Below are positions 8,662 to 17,119 of a stretch of 54,874 nucleotides of DNA, piece after piece. The position numbers and the translations under genes were made by a program. The first letter of the stretch is position 1, and the number at the start of each line of letters is the position of its first letter. The notes under the pieces are model-generated. The model was not told where the DNA came from, ran no database searches, and saw only the letters and a list, made by a program, of their open reading frames with translations. Origin of the DNA: Rhodobium orientis (GTDB taxonomy: Bacteria; Pseudomonadota; Alphaproteobacteria; Rhizobiales; Rhodobiaceae); the NCBI RefSeq assembly GCF_003258835.1, contig NZ_NPEV01000039.1:1-54874 (forward strand). The letters run 5' to 3'.

Positions 8662-11600
8662 ATGCTTCGGCCCATGGGGGATTCTGCCGCGCGCGCACAA
8701 CCGAAACTGGAGACCTTCGTTGCCGAGGCCAAGGCCTCGGGCGGCTCGGAGCTTGCCAACTACCAGCTCTTCGTCGTCGGGCTGGCCGAGGCGCTGGGGC
8801 TGGAACGGCCGCAGATGGCGGGCGAGGAAAACCAGTTCAACGACTATGTCTTCGAACGCCGGGTCGACTTCAAGCACCCGGACGGCAGCCGCACGGCCGG
8901 CCGCATCGACTGCTACAAGCGCGACTGCTTCGTGCTGGAGGCCAAGCAGTCGGCCAAGCGCACGAAAAAGGCTACTGGCGACCAGCTCGCCCTCCTTCCG
9001 GAGGACGCGGGCCAGAAGAAACCCGGCCATGCCAAGAGGGGCACGCGCGGCTGGGACAAGGTCATGGTTGCCGCGCGCAAGCAGGCCGAGGACTATGCCC
9101 GCGCGCTGCCGGTGGAGCACGGCTATCCGCCGTTCCTCCTGGTGGTCGACGTCGGCAACGTCATCGAGGTGTTTGCCGACTTCTCCGGCCAGGGCAAGAA
9201 CTACGCCCATTTCCCGGACCGCCGGTCCTACCGCATTTCCATGGACGACCTCTTCGACGAGAAGGTCCAGGACCAACTCGCCGCGATCTGGAACGACCCG
9301 CTGTCGCTCGATCCGGCGAAGGAATCTGCCGAGGTCACGCGCGAAGTCGCAACTCGGCTCGCCAAGATCGCCCGCCGGCTGGAAAAGAAGCACGATCCCA
9401 AGGACGTCGCCGAATTCCTGATGCGGTGCCTGTTCACGATGTTCGCCGAGGATGTCGAGTTGCTGGCCGACGATGGTTTCGAAAAGCTGATGGGCCGGAT
9501 GAAGGAGACGCCGCAGCATTTCGTGCCGGCGCTGGAAAGCCTGTGGGCTGTAATGGATGAAGGCGGCTATGCCCCGCACCTGAACGCCACCGTCAGGCGC
9601 TTCAACGGCGCACTCTTCAAGTCGCGCAAGGCCCTGCCGCTGGAAGCGGAGGATATTGCCGACCTCCATGCCGCTGCCGGACGAAACTGGAAGCATGTGG
9701 AGCCAGCGATCTTCGGCACGCTCCTGGAGCGCGCCCTCGATTCGCGCGAGCGCTCCAAGCTCGGCGCCCACTATACGCCGCGCGCCTATGTGGAGCGGTT
9801 GGTCATCCCGACCCTGATCGAGCCGCTACGCAAGGACTGGGACGAGATCCAGGTCCGCGTCCGCGACCTGCACGAGGCCGGCAGGGACGACGAGGCCTTG
9901 CGGGTCGTCAAGCAATTCCACCACACGCTCTGCACCACAAGGGTGCTCGATCCGGCCTGCGGCACTGGCAACTTCCTCTATGTCGCGCTGGAGCTGATGA
10001 AGAAGCTGGAGGGCGAGGTGCTGGAGGCTCTCGACGACCTCGGCGAGGACCAGGCCCGCTTCACCATGGAGGGCGAGACGGTCGGGCCGCGCCAATTCTT
10101 CGGGCTGGAACTCAATCCCCGCGCGGTGCCGATCGCCGATCTCGTGCTGTGGATCGGCTATCTGAAATGGCAGTTGAAGACCGGCGGGCCGGGCGCCATC
10201 ACCGAGCCGATCCTGCATGCCTATGGCACGATCCGCGAGCAGGACGCGATCCTTGCCTATGACGCCAGGGAGCTGGTGCGCGGCGAGGACGGCACGCCAC
10301 TGGCGCGCTGGGACGGGGTGACGAAGAAGCCGCATCCGATCACCGGCGAGGAGGTGCCCGATCCGGCGGCGACCGTGCCGGTTTACGCTTACGTCAACCC
10401 GCGCCCGGCGCCCTGGCCGGAGGCGGAGTTCATCGTCGGCAACCCGCCCTTCATCGGCGGCAAGGACATGCGGGCCGAACTCGGCGACGGCTATGCCGAG
10501 GCGTGCTGGAAGGCGCGCCCGCAGATGCCGGGCGGGGCCGACTTCGTCATGCATTTCTGGGACGAGGCGGCGACCCGCCTGACCCGCAAGGGAACGAAGA
10601 AATCCCCCAATCCCCTGCGCCGCTTCGGCTTCATCACCACCAACTCCATCACCCAGACCTTTTCCCGCCGGGTGATCGAGCGGCACATGGCGGCCAAGAC
10701 CCCGCTGTCCCTGGTCTTTGCCATCCCGAACCACCCGTGGCTGAAGGCGAGCGACAAGGCCGCGGTGCGCATCGCCATGACGGTGGCGGAAGCCGGCGAG
10801 AGCGAAGGCGTGCTGGCCGAGGTGGTGTCGGAAGAAGGGTTGAATAGCGATACGCCGAAGGTCGGGTTGGAAACTCGGGAAGGGAAAATTCAAGCAAATA
10901 TTGCTGTTGGGCCAGATCTTTCTTCTCTCGTCCGCCTCAAATCAAATGAACACCTTTCATTTATGGGATTCAAACTACATGGTCAGGGTTTTGTTATCAG
11001 CAAAAATGAAGCAGATCGCTTGCGAATAAAAACACCTAGATGGGTAAAAAAATACCTTATCGGGCGCGACATTGCGCGAAAGTCGAGAGAATTATTTACG
11101 ATTGATACCTATCCAGAAGATATAAGTGAGATAGAAATCAAGAACCCTGGCATATATCAATTATTACTGGAGAAAGTGAAGCCTGAAAGAGAAAATAATA
11201 ACGACGGATTTAGGAGGAATAAATGGTGGTGGTACGGCCGTCCGCACGATGCCCAGAGAGATTCTATTCGAGAACTCGAAAAATACATCGTAACGGTTCG
11301 CCAATCATCTCACAGGTACTTCTTGTTTGTAGACGTCGACACTGTTGTCGAAAGCACTGTCGTAATGCTTGGCCTCCAAGCCTCGTGGTGCGTATCCGTT
11401 CTATCGAGCTCCTTGCACACCGTTTTTTCTTTGGCCACTGGCGGTTGGTTAGGCGTTGGCAATGATCCGCGATATCAGCATGAAAGCACGTTCAATCCCT
11501 TCCCCTTTCCGGCCTGCGTCACCGACGACAGCGATCCGGCGCTCAAAAAACGCCTGGGCGATCTCGGCGAGCGGCTCGATGCCTTTCGCAAGGAACGGCT

Positions 11601-12273
11601 GGCCGAGCACGAGTTCCTGACCATGACCGGGCTCTACAATGTGCTGGAGCGGGTGCGCGAGCTGGAGGCCGGGTGCGATGTGCCGCCGCTCTCCGACAAG
11701 GAGCGCGACATCTACGAGGCCGGGCTCGTCGGCGTCCTGAAGGAACTCCACGACGACATCGACCGGGCGGCCTTTGCCGCCTATGGCTGGGACGACCTGG
11801 CCGAAAAACTGGTGGGAAAGCCGGGGGCGACGACGCCGAGCCCGCACAAGACGGCCGACCAGGAAGCGGCCGAGGAGGAGCTGTTGACCCGGCTCGTCGC
11901 GCTCAACCGGGAGCGCGCGGCGGAAGAGGCGCGCGGGCTCGTCCGCTGGCTGCGGCCCGACTACCAGATCCCGAAGCTCGGCCACAAGGTGGCAAGGCCC
12001 GAGGAGGGCGAGCAGATCGCCGCCGACATGACGCCGATCCTGCTGCCGGAAAAGCCGAAATGGCCGGCCGACGGGCTCGACCAGATCCGGCTGCTGCGCG
12101 ACGTCCTCGCCAAGGCCCAGGCGCCGGCGCGCCCGGCCGACATCTCGGCCCAGTTCAAGGGCGGCCGCAACCGGCTCTCCCGGGTCGAACAGGTGCTGGA
12201 GCACATGCTCGACACCGGCATGGTGCGCACCGGCGACCTGGACGGCGACACGGCCTATTTCCTGCCGCGATAG
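8662..12273 (+). CDS. single-chain restriction-modification enzyme (type IIL/IIG-like nuclease + adenine methyltransferase + TRD)
   Basis: A 1203-residue protein combining a nuclease-like N terminus with an N6-adenine methyltransferase. Near residues 80-98, RIDCYKRDCFVLEAKQS supplies a D...ExK nuclease signature. SAM-binding motif I, LDPACGTGNFLY, is near residue 430, and catalytic motif IV, NPPFIGG, near residue 594. About residues 725-945 form the target-recognition region, and the C terminus is helical. This architecture belongs to MmeI-like type IIL enzymes, where one chain both methylates and cuts. The DNA encoding the TRD (about 10838-11490) is far AT-richer than the rest: hand counts are 38% GC over 10921-10980 and 35% over 11161-11220, against 70% over 10021-10080. 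That indicates TRD exchange. Related methyltransferases occur in DISARM, but no drm genes lie nearby. The start could also be the ATG at 8674. Confidence 0.85.
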   Translation: MLRPMGDSAARAQPKLETFVAEAKASGGSELANYQLFVVGLAEALGLERPQMAGEENQFNDYVFERRVDFKHPDGSRTAGRIDCYKRDCFVLEAKQSAKRTKKATGDQLALLPEDAGQKKPGHAKRGTRGWDKVMVAARKQAEDYARALPVEHGYPPFLLVVDVGNVIEVFADFSGQGKNYAHFPDRRSYRISMDDLFDEKVQDQLAAIWNDPLSLDPAKESAEVTREVATRLAKIARRLEKKHDPKDVAEFLMRCLFTMFAEDVELLADDGFEKLMGRMKETPQHFVPALESLWAVMDEGGYAPHLNATVRRFNGALFKSRKALPLEAEDIADLHAAAGRNWKHVEPAIFGTLLERALDSRERSKLGAHYTPRAYVERLVIPTLIEPLRKDWDEIQVRVRDLHEAGRDDEALRVVKQFHHTLCTTRVLDPACGTGNFLYVALELMKKLEGEVLEALDDLGEDQARFTMEGETVGPRQFFGLELNPRAVPIADLVLWIGYLKWQLKTGGPGAITEPILHAYGTIREQDAILAYDARELVRGEDGTPLARWDGVTKKPHPITGEEVPDPAATVPVYAYVNPRPAPWPEAEFIVGNPPFIGGKDMRAELGDGYAEACWKARPQMPGGADFVMHFWDEAATRLTRKGTKKSPNPLRRFGFITTNSITQTFSRRVIERHMAAKTPLSLVFAIPNHPWLKASDKAAVRIAMTVAEAGESEGVLAEVVSEEGLNSDTPKVGLETREGKIQANIAVGPDLSSLVRLKSNEHLSFMGFKLHGQGFVISKNEADRLRIKTPRWVKKYLIGRDIARKSRELFTIDTYPEDISEIEIKNPGIYQLLLEKVKPERENNNDGFRRNKWWWYGRPHDAQRDSIRELEKYIVTVRQSSHRYFLFVDVDTVVESTVVMLGLQASWCVSVLSSSLHTVFSLATGGWLGVGNDPRYQHESTFNPFPFPACVTDDSDPALKKRLGDLGERLDAFRKERLAEHEFLTMTGLYNVLERVRELEAGCDVPPLSDKERDIYEAGLVGVLKELHDDIDRAAFAAYGWDDLAEKLVGKPGATTPSPHKTADQEAAEEELLTRLVALNRERAAEEARGLVRWLRPDYQIPKLGHKVARPEEGEQIAADMTPILLPEKPKWPADGLDQIRLLRDVLAKAQAPARPADISAQFKGGRNRLSRVEQVLEHMLDTGMVRTGDLDGDTAYFLPR

Positions 12274-12281
12274 GGTTTTTT

Positions 12282-12331
12282 AGAGCGAATTCTTATCCGA
12301 AAACCGGTTCCCACTTTGCGGGAATACGCTT
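12282..12331. repeat. rhizobial-type palindromic repeat with ccgaaaaccggttccc core
   Basis: AGCGAATTC near the left end pairs with GAATACGCT at the right end (one mismatch), around a core reading CCGAAAACCGGTTCCCA. It resembles the 4146-4190 element in having an accggtt core. It fills nearly all of the gap between the R-M enzyme and the convergent tonB-like gene and could serve as a bidirectional terminator. Confidence 0.5.
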
Positions 12332-12332
12332 C

Positions 12333-12845
12333 TCACAACCCGTATTGGTACTTCACGCGAAGGTCGAGGGAGAGCGGTCGCGACCCAAGGATCGGCGGGC
12401 GGGGGACGACGCCGCTGGCGGCCAGAACCGCCTGGCGGGCGTCGGCGTCGAGCGTCGTATCGCCCGAGCTTTGCAGCATGTGGACGTTGCTGAAGGCGCC
12501 GGCGGCGTCGATGGTGAGCGCGAAGCGGGCATTGCCGGCAAGGGCGCTGGCGCTGCCGGCCGCCATGCGGCGGGCGTGGACGGCGTCGGAGACGTCTTCC
12601 AGGTAATCGTTGAGGGCGCGGCGGCGGCGGTCGGCGCGGGCCTTGCTGCTTTCGCGGGCAGGCGCCTGTTCCTCCAACGTGATCGGCGCGGCAAGGCTCA
12701 TGGCGACGTCGGGGGCAGAAAAATCGACGACGATCATGTCGTCGCCGGCCATCTCCGTCTCGGCCGCGGGAAAGCCGCCGAGGACCAGCCAGTGGGCGGC
12801 GAGCGAGATGGCGATCGCCGCGGCGATGCGCTCGCCGTCGGTCAC
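12333..12845 (-). CDS. short TonB-like energy-transducing protein
   Basis: A 170-residue protein with one N-terminal membrane anchor (IAAAIAISLAAHWLVLGGF), a periplasmic charged linker, and a C-terminal TonB-like fold (ARFALTIDAAGAFSNVHMLQ, then SSGDTTLDADARQAVLAA). TonB proteins carry proton-motive energy from ExbB-ExbD to outer-membrane receptors. This one lacks the usual proline-rich spacer, so it is compact. It starts at a GTG whose last two bases are shared with the TGA of exbD (GTGA), the last step of an overlapping cobW-exbB-exbD-tonB run. No TonB-dependent receptor gene is in the window, so the transported ligand is unknown. The metal context next door makes a metal or metal chelate a fair guess. 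Confidence 0.72.
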   Translation of the reverse strand: MTDGERIAAAIAISLAAHWLVLGGFPAAETEMAGDDMIVVDFSAPDVAMSLAAPITLEEQAPARESSKARADRRRRALNDYLEDVSDAVHARRMAAGSASALAGNARFALTIDAAGAFSNVHMLQSSGDTTLDADARQAVLAASGVVPRPPILGSRPLSLDLRVKYQYGL

Positions 12846-13270
12846 GGCTGCGTCTCCACAACAGCGGCGTGGCGGGCCGGCTTGGTCGCAATAACGAGGC
12901 GGTCGCCGCCATTCTCGCGGATGGTGCTGACGGCGGCAAGAAAGCTGCCGACGGAGGCGTCGCGGTCGGCCTTCAGGACGATCTGCATGCCGCCCGGCAC
13001 TTCCCGTGCCCCCTTCACCTTGAAGCCGAGCTCGCGCAGATCGATCGGCTCGGTGTCGGCCAGGAGGCTGCCGTCGGCGGAAAGCACGATCTCCAGCGTG
13101 CGCCCGGCATAGGTGCGCGCGACCTCCGACTTCGGCAGGTTCATGTCGACGCCATGGGTGGTGAAGGCGGCGGCGATGACGAAGAAGATGAGGAGGATGA
13201 AGACGACGTCGAGGATCGGCGTGACGTCCGGCAGATTGCCGTCGCGGGGCTTTGACCTCAGCGGGATCAT
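12842..13270 (-). CDS. exbD: ExbD/TolR family biopolymer transport protein
   Basis: A 142-residue ExbD/TolR protein. After a short cytoplasmic N terminus, NLPDVTPILDVVFILLIFF contains the single membrane helix with the conserved Asp that carries the proton. The rest is a periplasmic domain ending in a β-rich segment (MQIVLKADRDASVGSFLAA). It works with ExbB to drive the TonB-like protein. Its ATG overlaps the exbB stop by four bases, and its stop overlaps the GTG of the tonB-like gene, so the three are coupled. A longer open frame extends upstream to 13840, but that is a shadow of exbB. Confidence 0.9.
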   Translation of the reverse strand: MIPLRSKPRDGNLPDVTPILDVVFILLIFFVIAAAFTTHGVDMNLPKSEVARTYAGRTLEIVLSADGSLLADTEPIDLRELGFKVKGAREVPGGMQIVLKADRDASVGSFLAAVSTIRENGGDRLVIATKPARHAAVVETQP

Positions 13271-13872
13271 GACGGCCTCGCTGCCGCCTCGGTCATCAGG
13301 ACGCGGTTGGAGAGCCGCGACAGGGCAAACGCCACCTGCTCTTCGCGGCGCAGGAAGCCGCTCTGGGCGATCACCGCCGGAATGGCGATGACGAGGCCGG
13401 CGGCGGTCGTCAGCAAGGCCTGCCAGATGCCGTCGGCAAGCAGCGTCATGTCGATGGCGCCGCTCGCCGAGGCAAGGCGCGAGAAGGTCTGGATCATGCC
13501 GATGACGGTGCCGAGAAGGCCGAGCAGCGGCGCCACCCGGGCGGCCATGCCGAGGAAGCCGATGCGGCGGTCGAGGCCGCGCACGATTTCCTCGATGGCG
13601 ATCGTCGCCCGGCCTTCCCGGACGCTCGCCGCGCCGCGACCGAGGAGGGCTTCGACTAGCGGGCGCAGGGGCGGGCTCTTTTCCGCGGCGGCGGCAAGGG
13701 TTTCGTCCGTGTCCTCGCCGCGGGCGGCCGCTTCCAGGCGCCGTTCCATGTCGGCGTCGAACAGCGGCAGGGTGGTGAACACCAGCAGCCGGTCGAGGAT
13801 GATCGCGACGACGAGGACGGAGAGCGCAATCAGCGGCCACATGACGAGGCCGCCGTCTTCAATGAACCACAT
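13267..13872 (-). CDS. exbB: ExbB/TolQ/MotA family proton channel protein
   Basis: A 201-residue ExbB/TolQ protein with three membrane segments: MWPLIALSVLVVAIILDRLL near the N terminus, APLLGLLGTVIGMIQTF, and LLTTAAGLVIAIPAVIAQSG. The second carries the family-typical GLLGTVIGMI stretch and the third the TAAGL motif lining the proton path. It forms the proton channel for ExbD. Its start lies inside the end of the cobW-like gene (14-base overlap) and its stop overlaps exbD, so it is translated as part of one minus-strand transcript. The pairing with a metal-chaperone GTPase suggests energised uptake or handling of a metal. Confidence 0.92.
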   Translation of the reverse strand: MWFIEDGGLVMWPLIALSVLVVAIILDRLLVFTTLPLFDADMERRLEAAARGEDTDETLAAAAEKSPPLRPLVEALLGRGAASVREGRATIAIEEIVRGLDRRIGFLGMAARVAPLLGLLGTVIGMIQTFSRLASASGAIDMTLLADGIWQALLTTAAGLVIAIPAVIAQSGFLRREEQVAFALSRLSNRVLMTEAAARPS

Positions 13873-15862
13873 GGGGGGACTCCAGGTCTTGCGACTCCGG
13901 TTCGGGGGCCTCTTCTGTCAGGGGGGCCCAATGGGCGCTGAGGTCGGGGCTGTCGACGCCGCGGCCGATGACGATGAGGAAGGGCGGCTCGGTCACCGCG
14001 CGCTCCGGCGCCACGAACTCTGCATGGCCGGGGACGAATTGCAGGATCTGCGGCTCGTCGACGCCCTTGAGTTTCACCACGCCCTTCACCCGGTCGACGG
14101 CATCCGGGCACTCGACGAGGAGGCGCGAGAGGACGTCGATGTCGACCTCGTCGGGCAGGGTGAGCTTGAGGTACGAAAAGCCTTCGCCGAGATGGGAGGC
14201 GTGGTCGTGGTCGTGGCCGTGGGCATGCGCATGGTGATGGTCGTGATGGTGGGCGTGGCAATGGTCGCCGTCGCCGTGGTGCCCGTCACCGTGGTGTCCG
14301 TCACCGTGGCACTGACCATGCCCTTCGCCATCGCAATGATCGCGGCCATGCGCGTGGCCGCAGCAGCAGGGCACCTCGTCCTCTTCGTCGGCGAGCAGCC
14401 GTGAAAAACCGGCGCCGAGAAGCTTCGGATTGACCCGCCCCTGGCGCGCCTCGATGACGTTCACCCCCGGCGCCCGCCGGGAGAGATCGGCGTGGATGGC
14501 GACGAGCGTTGCGTCATCGACGAGGTCGCATTTGTTGAGGACCAGGGTGTCGGCGGCGGCGATCTGGCCGCTAGCGATCTCGGAGTCCGCGATGGTCGTG
14601 AAATAGCGCGCGGCATCGACAACGGTGACGACCGCGTCGAGTTGCACCAGGTCGTCGAGGTCGCGCAACTCCTCCACCATGTTGAGCGGATTGGCGAGGC
14701 CGGTGGTCTCCAGCACGATCATGTCCGGCGCGAACCGCTCTTTGAGGGTGCGGATCGCAGGCGCGAGCGCGCCGGACAGCGTGCAGCAGACGCAGCCGGC
14801 ATCGACGGCCATCACCGAGTCGTCGCCTTCCAAGAGCATGGCGTCGACGCCGGTCTCGCCGAGCTCGTTCTGGATCACGGTGACGAGCTCGTTGCGGCCG
14901 ACATGGTACTCGATAAACTGGTTGAGGAAGGTGGTCTTGCCGGAGCCGAGGAAGCCGGACAGGACGATGAGGCGCGGCCGGTCGCCATAGCTCTCGGGGC
15001 GCTCGGTCGCCGGGACCAGCGGGATCGGATCGCGGCGGTAGCGTTCCAGGCCGGCATCGGCGCGCAAGGTGCCGCCGAGGGGCTCAAGGCAGCGGCCGAG
15101 GGCGGGCGCCTCGCCCCAGACGAGGCGGTCGGTATCGCGATAGGCGCCGGCGGCGGAGACCGTGGCGAGGCTGCCGGCGGTGCGCCAGAGGGTGACGGAA
15201 GACGATGCCTCGAAGGCGTCGATCCGGGCGGGCGCGGCGCCGGACGACACCGTGAGTCCGGCGGCGAGCACGGCGACGAGGTCGCGGGCGACGTCGAAAG
15301 CGGCAAGGTCCTCGTCGGCGGCGCCGGGGGCGACGACGAAGCCGCCACCGGGCGCTTCGATGCCGGCTTCCACCAGCACACGGCGGCGGCGCTCGGCGGT
15401 CAGCGCCAGGCCGATCGCGGCGCCGTCTGTGGCAACGGCAAGGCGCAGGGACGCGATCGAAAAGGCAGCAATGAGATCCGGATGGGCCGGAAAGTCGCGC
15501 AGGCGCTCCGGCGTGCCGTCGGTGGCAGCGAGGATGGCGGCGGAAATCGCAAAGCTGTCGAGCAGCGGCTCGTCGGCGTCGGGAAAATAGCAAAGGGCGT
15601 AGTCGACGTTGGCGGGATCGCCGTCAGCGGTGACGTTCACGGGGATGAGGCCGTAGACGCCGGGGCGCTTGTCGATGCGGCAGGTGAAGGCGCGCGGGTC
15701 GCTGTCGCACTGGGACAGGCCGAGCCAGCCTTCGGCGCGGCGGAAGCGGGCGTCCATGCAGGCGGCGGTCATCCAGCTTCGCGGCAGGCCGGCAAGGGCG
15801 TCGTTTGAAAGGCCTTGCGGGCCGGCGGGGCCGAACAGGCGGGGAAACAGGGAAGCGGTCAT
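13859..15862 (-). CDS. CobW/COG0523-type metal-chaperone GTPase with a novel N-terminal domain and His-rich loop
   Basis: A 667-residue protein, about twice the normal CobW length. The GTPase begins near residue 298 with SGFLGSGKTTFLNQF (P-loop), then the GCVCCTLSGAL metal motif (CxCC), ETTGLANP and LNKCDLVD (the NKxD base-specificity motif). Around residues 496-557 there is a loop very rich in His, Cys and Asp, opening with CCCGHAHGRDHC and ending in HGHDHDHASH, suited to storing or delivering zinc, cobalt or nickel. The CobW_C domain follows. The first ~295 residues match no family I recognise; they include WMTAACMDARFRRAEGWLG and a Cys-containing CDSDPRAFTCRID stretch. The gene sits between a metallohydrolase and exbB-exbD-tonB, so it probably supplies metal to the former or is tied to metal uptake by the latter. 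Confidence 0.86.
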   Translation of the reverse strand: MTASLFPRLFGPAGPQGLSNDALAGLPRSWMTAACMDARFRRAEGWLGLSQCDSDPRAFTCRIDKRPGVYGLIPVNVTADGDPANVDYALCYFPDADEPLLDSFAISAAILAATDGTPERLRDFPAHPDLIAAFSIASLRLAVATDGAAIGLALTAERRRRVLVEAGIEAPGGGFVVAPGAADEDLAAFDVARDLVAVLAAGLTVSSGAAPARIDAFEASSSVTLWRTAGSLATVSAAGAYRDTDRLVWGEAPALGRCLEPLGGTLRADAGLERYRRDPIPLVPATERPESYGDRPRLIVLSGFLGSGKTTFLNQFIEYHVGRNELVTVIQNELGETGVDAMLLEGDDSVMAVDAGCVCCTLSGALAPAIRTLKERFAPDMIVLETTGLANPLNMVEELRDLDDLVQLDAVVTVVDAARYFTTIADSEIASGQIAAADTLVLNKCDLVDDATLVAIHADLSRRAPGVNVIEARQGRVNPKLLGAGFSRLLADEEDEVPCCCGHAHGRDHCDGEGHGQCHGDGHHGDGHHGDGDHCHAHHHDHHHAHAHGHDHDHASHLGEGFSYLKLTLPDEVDIDVLSRLLVECPDAVDRVKGVVKLKGVDEPQILQFVPGHAEFVAPERAVTEPPFLIVIGRGVDSPDLSAHWAPLTEEAPEPESQDLESPHVVH

Positions 15863-15891
15863 TTTCTTGGAACTCCCGGGAGGTGGGAGGT

Positions 15892-15919
15892 GGGGCCGCG
15901 CCAGATAAGGCGCGACCCC
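15892..15919 (-). terminator. hairpin between metallohydrolase and cobW-like genes
   Basis: GGGGCCGCGCC (15892-15902) pairs with GGCGCGACCCC (15909-15919) over 11 positions with one mismatch or wobble and a 6-base loop. It lies within the 76-base gap after the metallohydrolase stop and before the cobW start. No T-run follows on either strand, so it is more likely an attenuator or an mRNA-stabilising structure than a full terminator. Confidence 0.4.
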
Positions 15920-15938
15920 GGTTGGCGGAGGGAGGCGA

Positions 15939-17099
15939 TCAGAAGGTGATGGTGTCGCCGTTGCCGAGATAGTCCGGCGAGGAGGTCCGGAAGCGGGCCG
16001 TGCCCTTGACCACCGGATAGCCGGCCTCGATGAACTTCTTGGCCGTCAAGTGGCCGGTGCAGTGGTTGCAGCCGACGCGCTCGAAGTCCCATTTGCCGAG
16101 CGAGATGACGAGATCGTCGTATTTCGGATCCCAGTCCTCGAACGGCGAGATGTGCAGGCCGCCATAGACGCCGTAGAAGCGGTCGTTGTCGTATTTCAGC
16201 TTCTGGTACGCCGTGGAGGTCATCTGCAGGATGCCCTGGTGGTTGCAGCCGGAGATCAGGACGAGGCCCTTGTCCTTGATGTTGAAGGCCAGCGAGACCT
16301 CGCCATAGACCCGGGTGATGATCGGCACGTTGAACTTGATCGCCATCATGCCCGGACGGATCGGGGTCAGTTCCTTGTCGATGACCTTGAGGTCGCCCTC
16401 ATAGCCACTGTCCTTGATGTACTGCATGCCCTCTTCGTAGAAGCCGTCATGGGCGTAGGTCGGGATCTTGTTGTTGTATTTCATGACCACCGGGAAGCCC
16501 CAGAAATGGTCGAAATGCTCGTGGCTGAGGATCAGCGCCTCGATCTCGCCCGACGCCAGCATCTGGTCGATGGCCTCGCGCTTGAAGCTCTGGTCCATCC
16601 AGTCGTAAGACCAGCCGGCGTCGAGCAGGTATTTGTGCTTCGTGCCGTCGAGGTCCTCGACCTCGATGAGGCAGGAATAGCCGCCCGCGTTGTCCGGGTG
16701 CAGCGCCAGCTTCTGCTGGGTCGCCCAGGCTTCCTCAAGGTCGCCGGGGATCATCTTCTTGATGGAGTCGATGCCGTCCTTGTACGACCCTTGCGCGACG
16801 CCCTTGCCGTTGCCGAAGGGCGCCCAGTTGATGGAATACTGGTCGACCAGGAGGCCGCCGGCGGCATGGATGTCGCCGACGAGGTGGGCGTTGTTGAACC
16901 AGCTCGTCTCGGAGATCGAGGTCACCTTGACGCTGCGGCAGGCCCCGAAGTCGGCCTGCTGCCGGGCCACCTTGGACATCCGGCTGTAGGCGAGCGGCGA
17001 GTAGGAATAGGCACCCATTCCAAGGAGCGTTCCGCCGATCGCACCGGTGGCGGCGCCTTTGACGAAATCGCGCCGGTTGGGGGTTTTCTGTTCGGTCAT
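15939..17099 (-). CDS. Tat-exported MBL-fold metallohydrolase (COG1237-like)
   Basis: A 386-residue metallo-β-lactamase-fold protein. The N terminus is a twin-arginine signal (NRRDFVKGAATGAIGG), which implies folding and metal loading in the cytoplasm before export. The metal site shows SHEHFDHFWG, then GCNHQGIL, YGGLHISPF and GCNHCTGHL. This pattern resembles COG1237 hydrolases (DHPPS-like) more than lactamases or glyoxalases. The ATG at 17099 has AAGGAG seven bases upstream, which rules out the in-frame codon at 17153. It follows the membrane protein gene by 20 bases. The nearby CobW GTPase could load its metal, which would explain the Tat route; that is inference. The substrate is unknown. 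Confidence 0.87.
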   Translation of the reverse strand: MTEQKTPNRRDFVKGAATGAIGGTLLGMGAYSYSPLAYSRMSKVARQQADFGACRSVKVTSISETSWFNNAHLVGDIHAAGGLLVDQYSINWAPFGNGKGVAQGSYKDGIDSIKKMIPGDLEEAWATQQKLALHPDNAGGYSCLIEVEDLDGTKHKYLLDAGWSYDWMDQSFKREAIDQMLASGEIEALILSHEHFDHFWGFPVVMKYNNKIPTYAHDGFYEEGMQYIKDSGYEGDLKVIDKELTPIRPGMMAIKFNVPIITRVYGEVSLAFNIKDKGLVLISGCNHQGILQMTSTAYQKLKYDNDRFYGVYGGLHISPFEDWDPKYDDLVISLGKWDFERVGCNHCTGHLTAKKFIEAGYPVVKGTARFRTSSPDYLGNGDTITF

Positions 17100-17119
17100 A
17101 ACGGTTCTCCTTGCTCGCC

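Noticed and set aside
8662-12273. DISARM or BREX system call for the methyltransferase
   Set aside because: No drmA/B/C or brx/pgl genes are adjacent, and the protein has its own ExK nuclease motif, so a stand-alone type IIL-like R-M enzyme fits better.
14220-14345. Short tandem repeats resembling a CRISPR or minisatellite
   Set aside because: They encode the His/Asp/Gly repeats of the CobW loop and have no regular spacer structure.
14492-15808. 438-codon plus-strand frame opposite cobW
   Set aside because: Antisense to a gene with clear GTPase motifs; the frame is open only because of GC-rich codon use.
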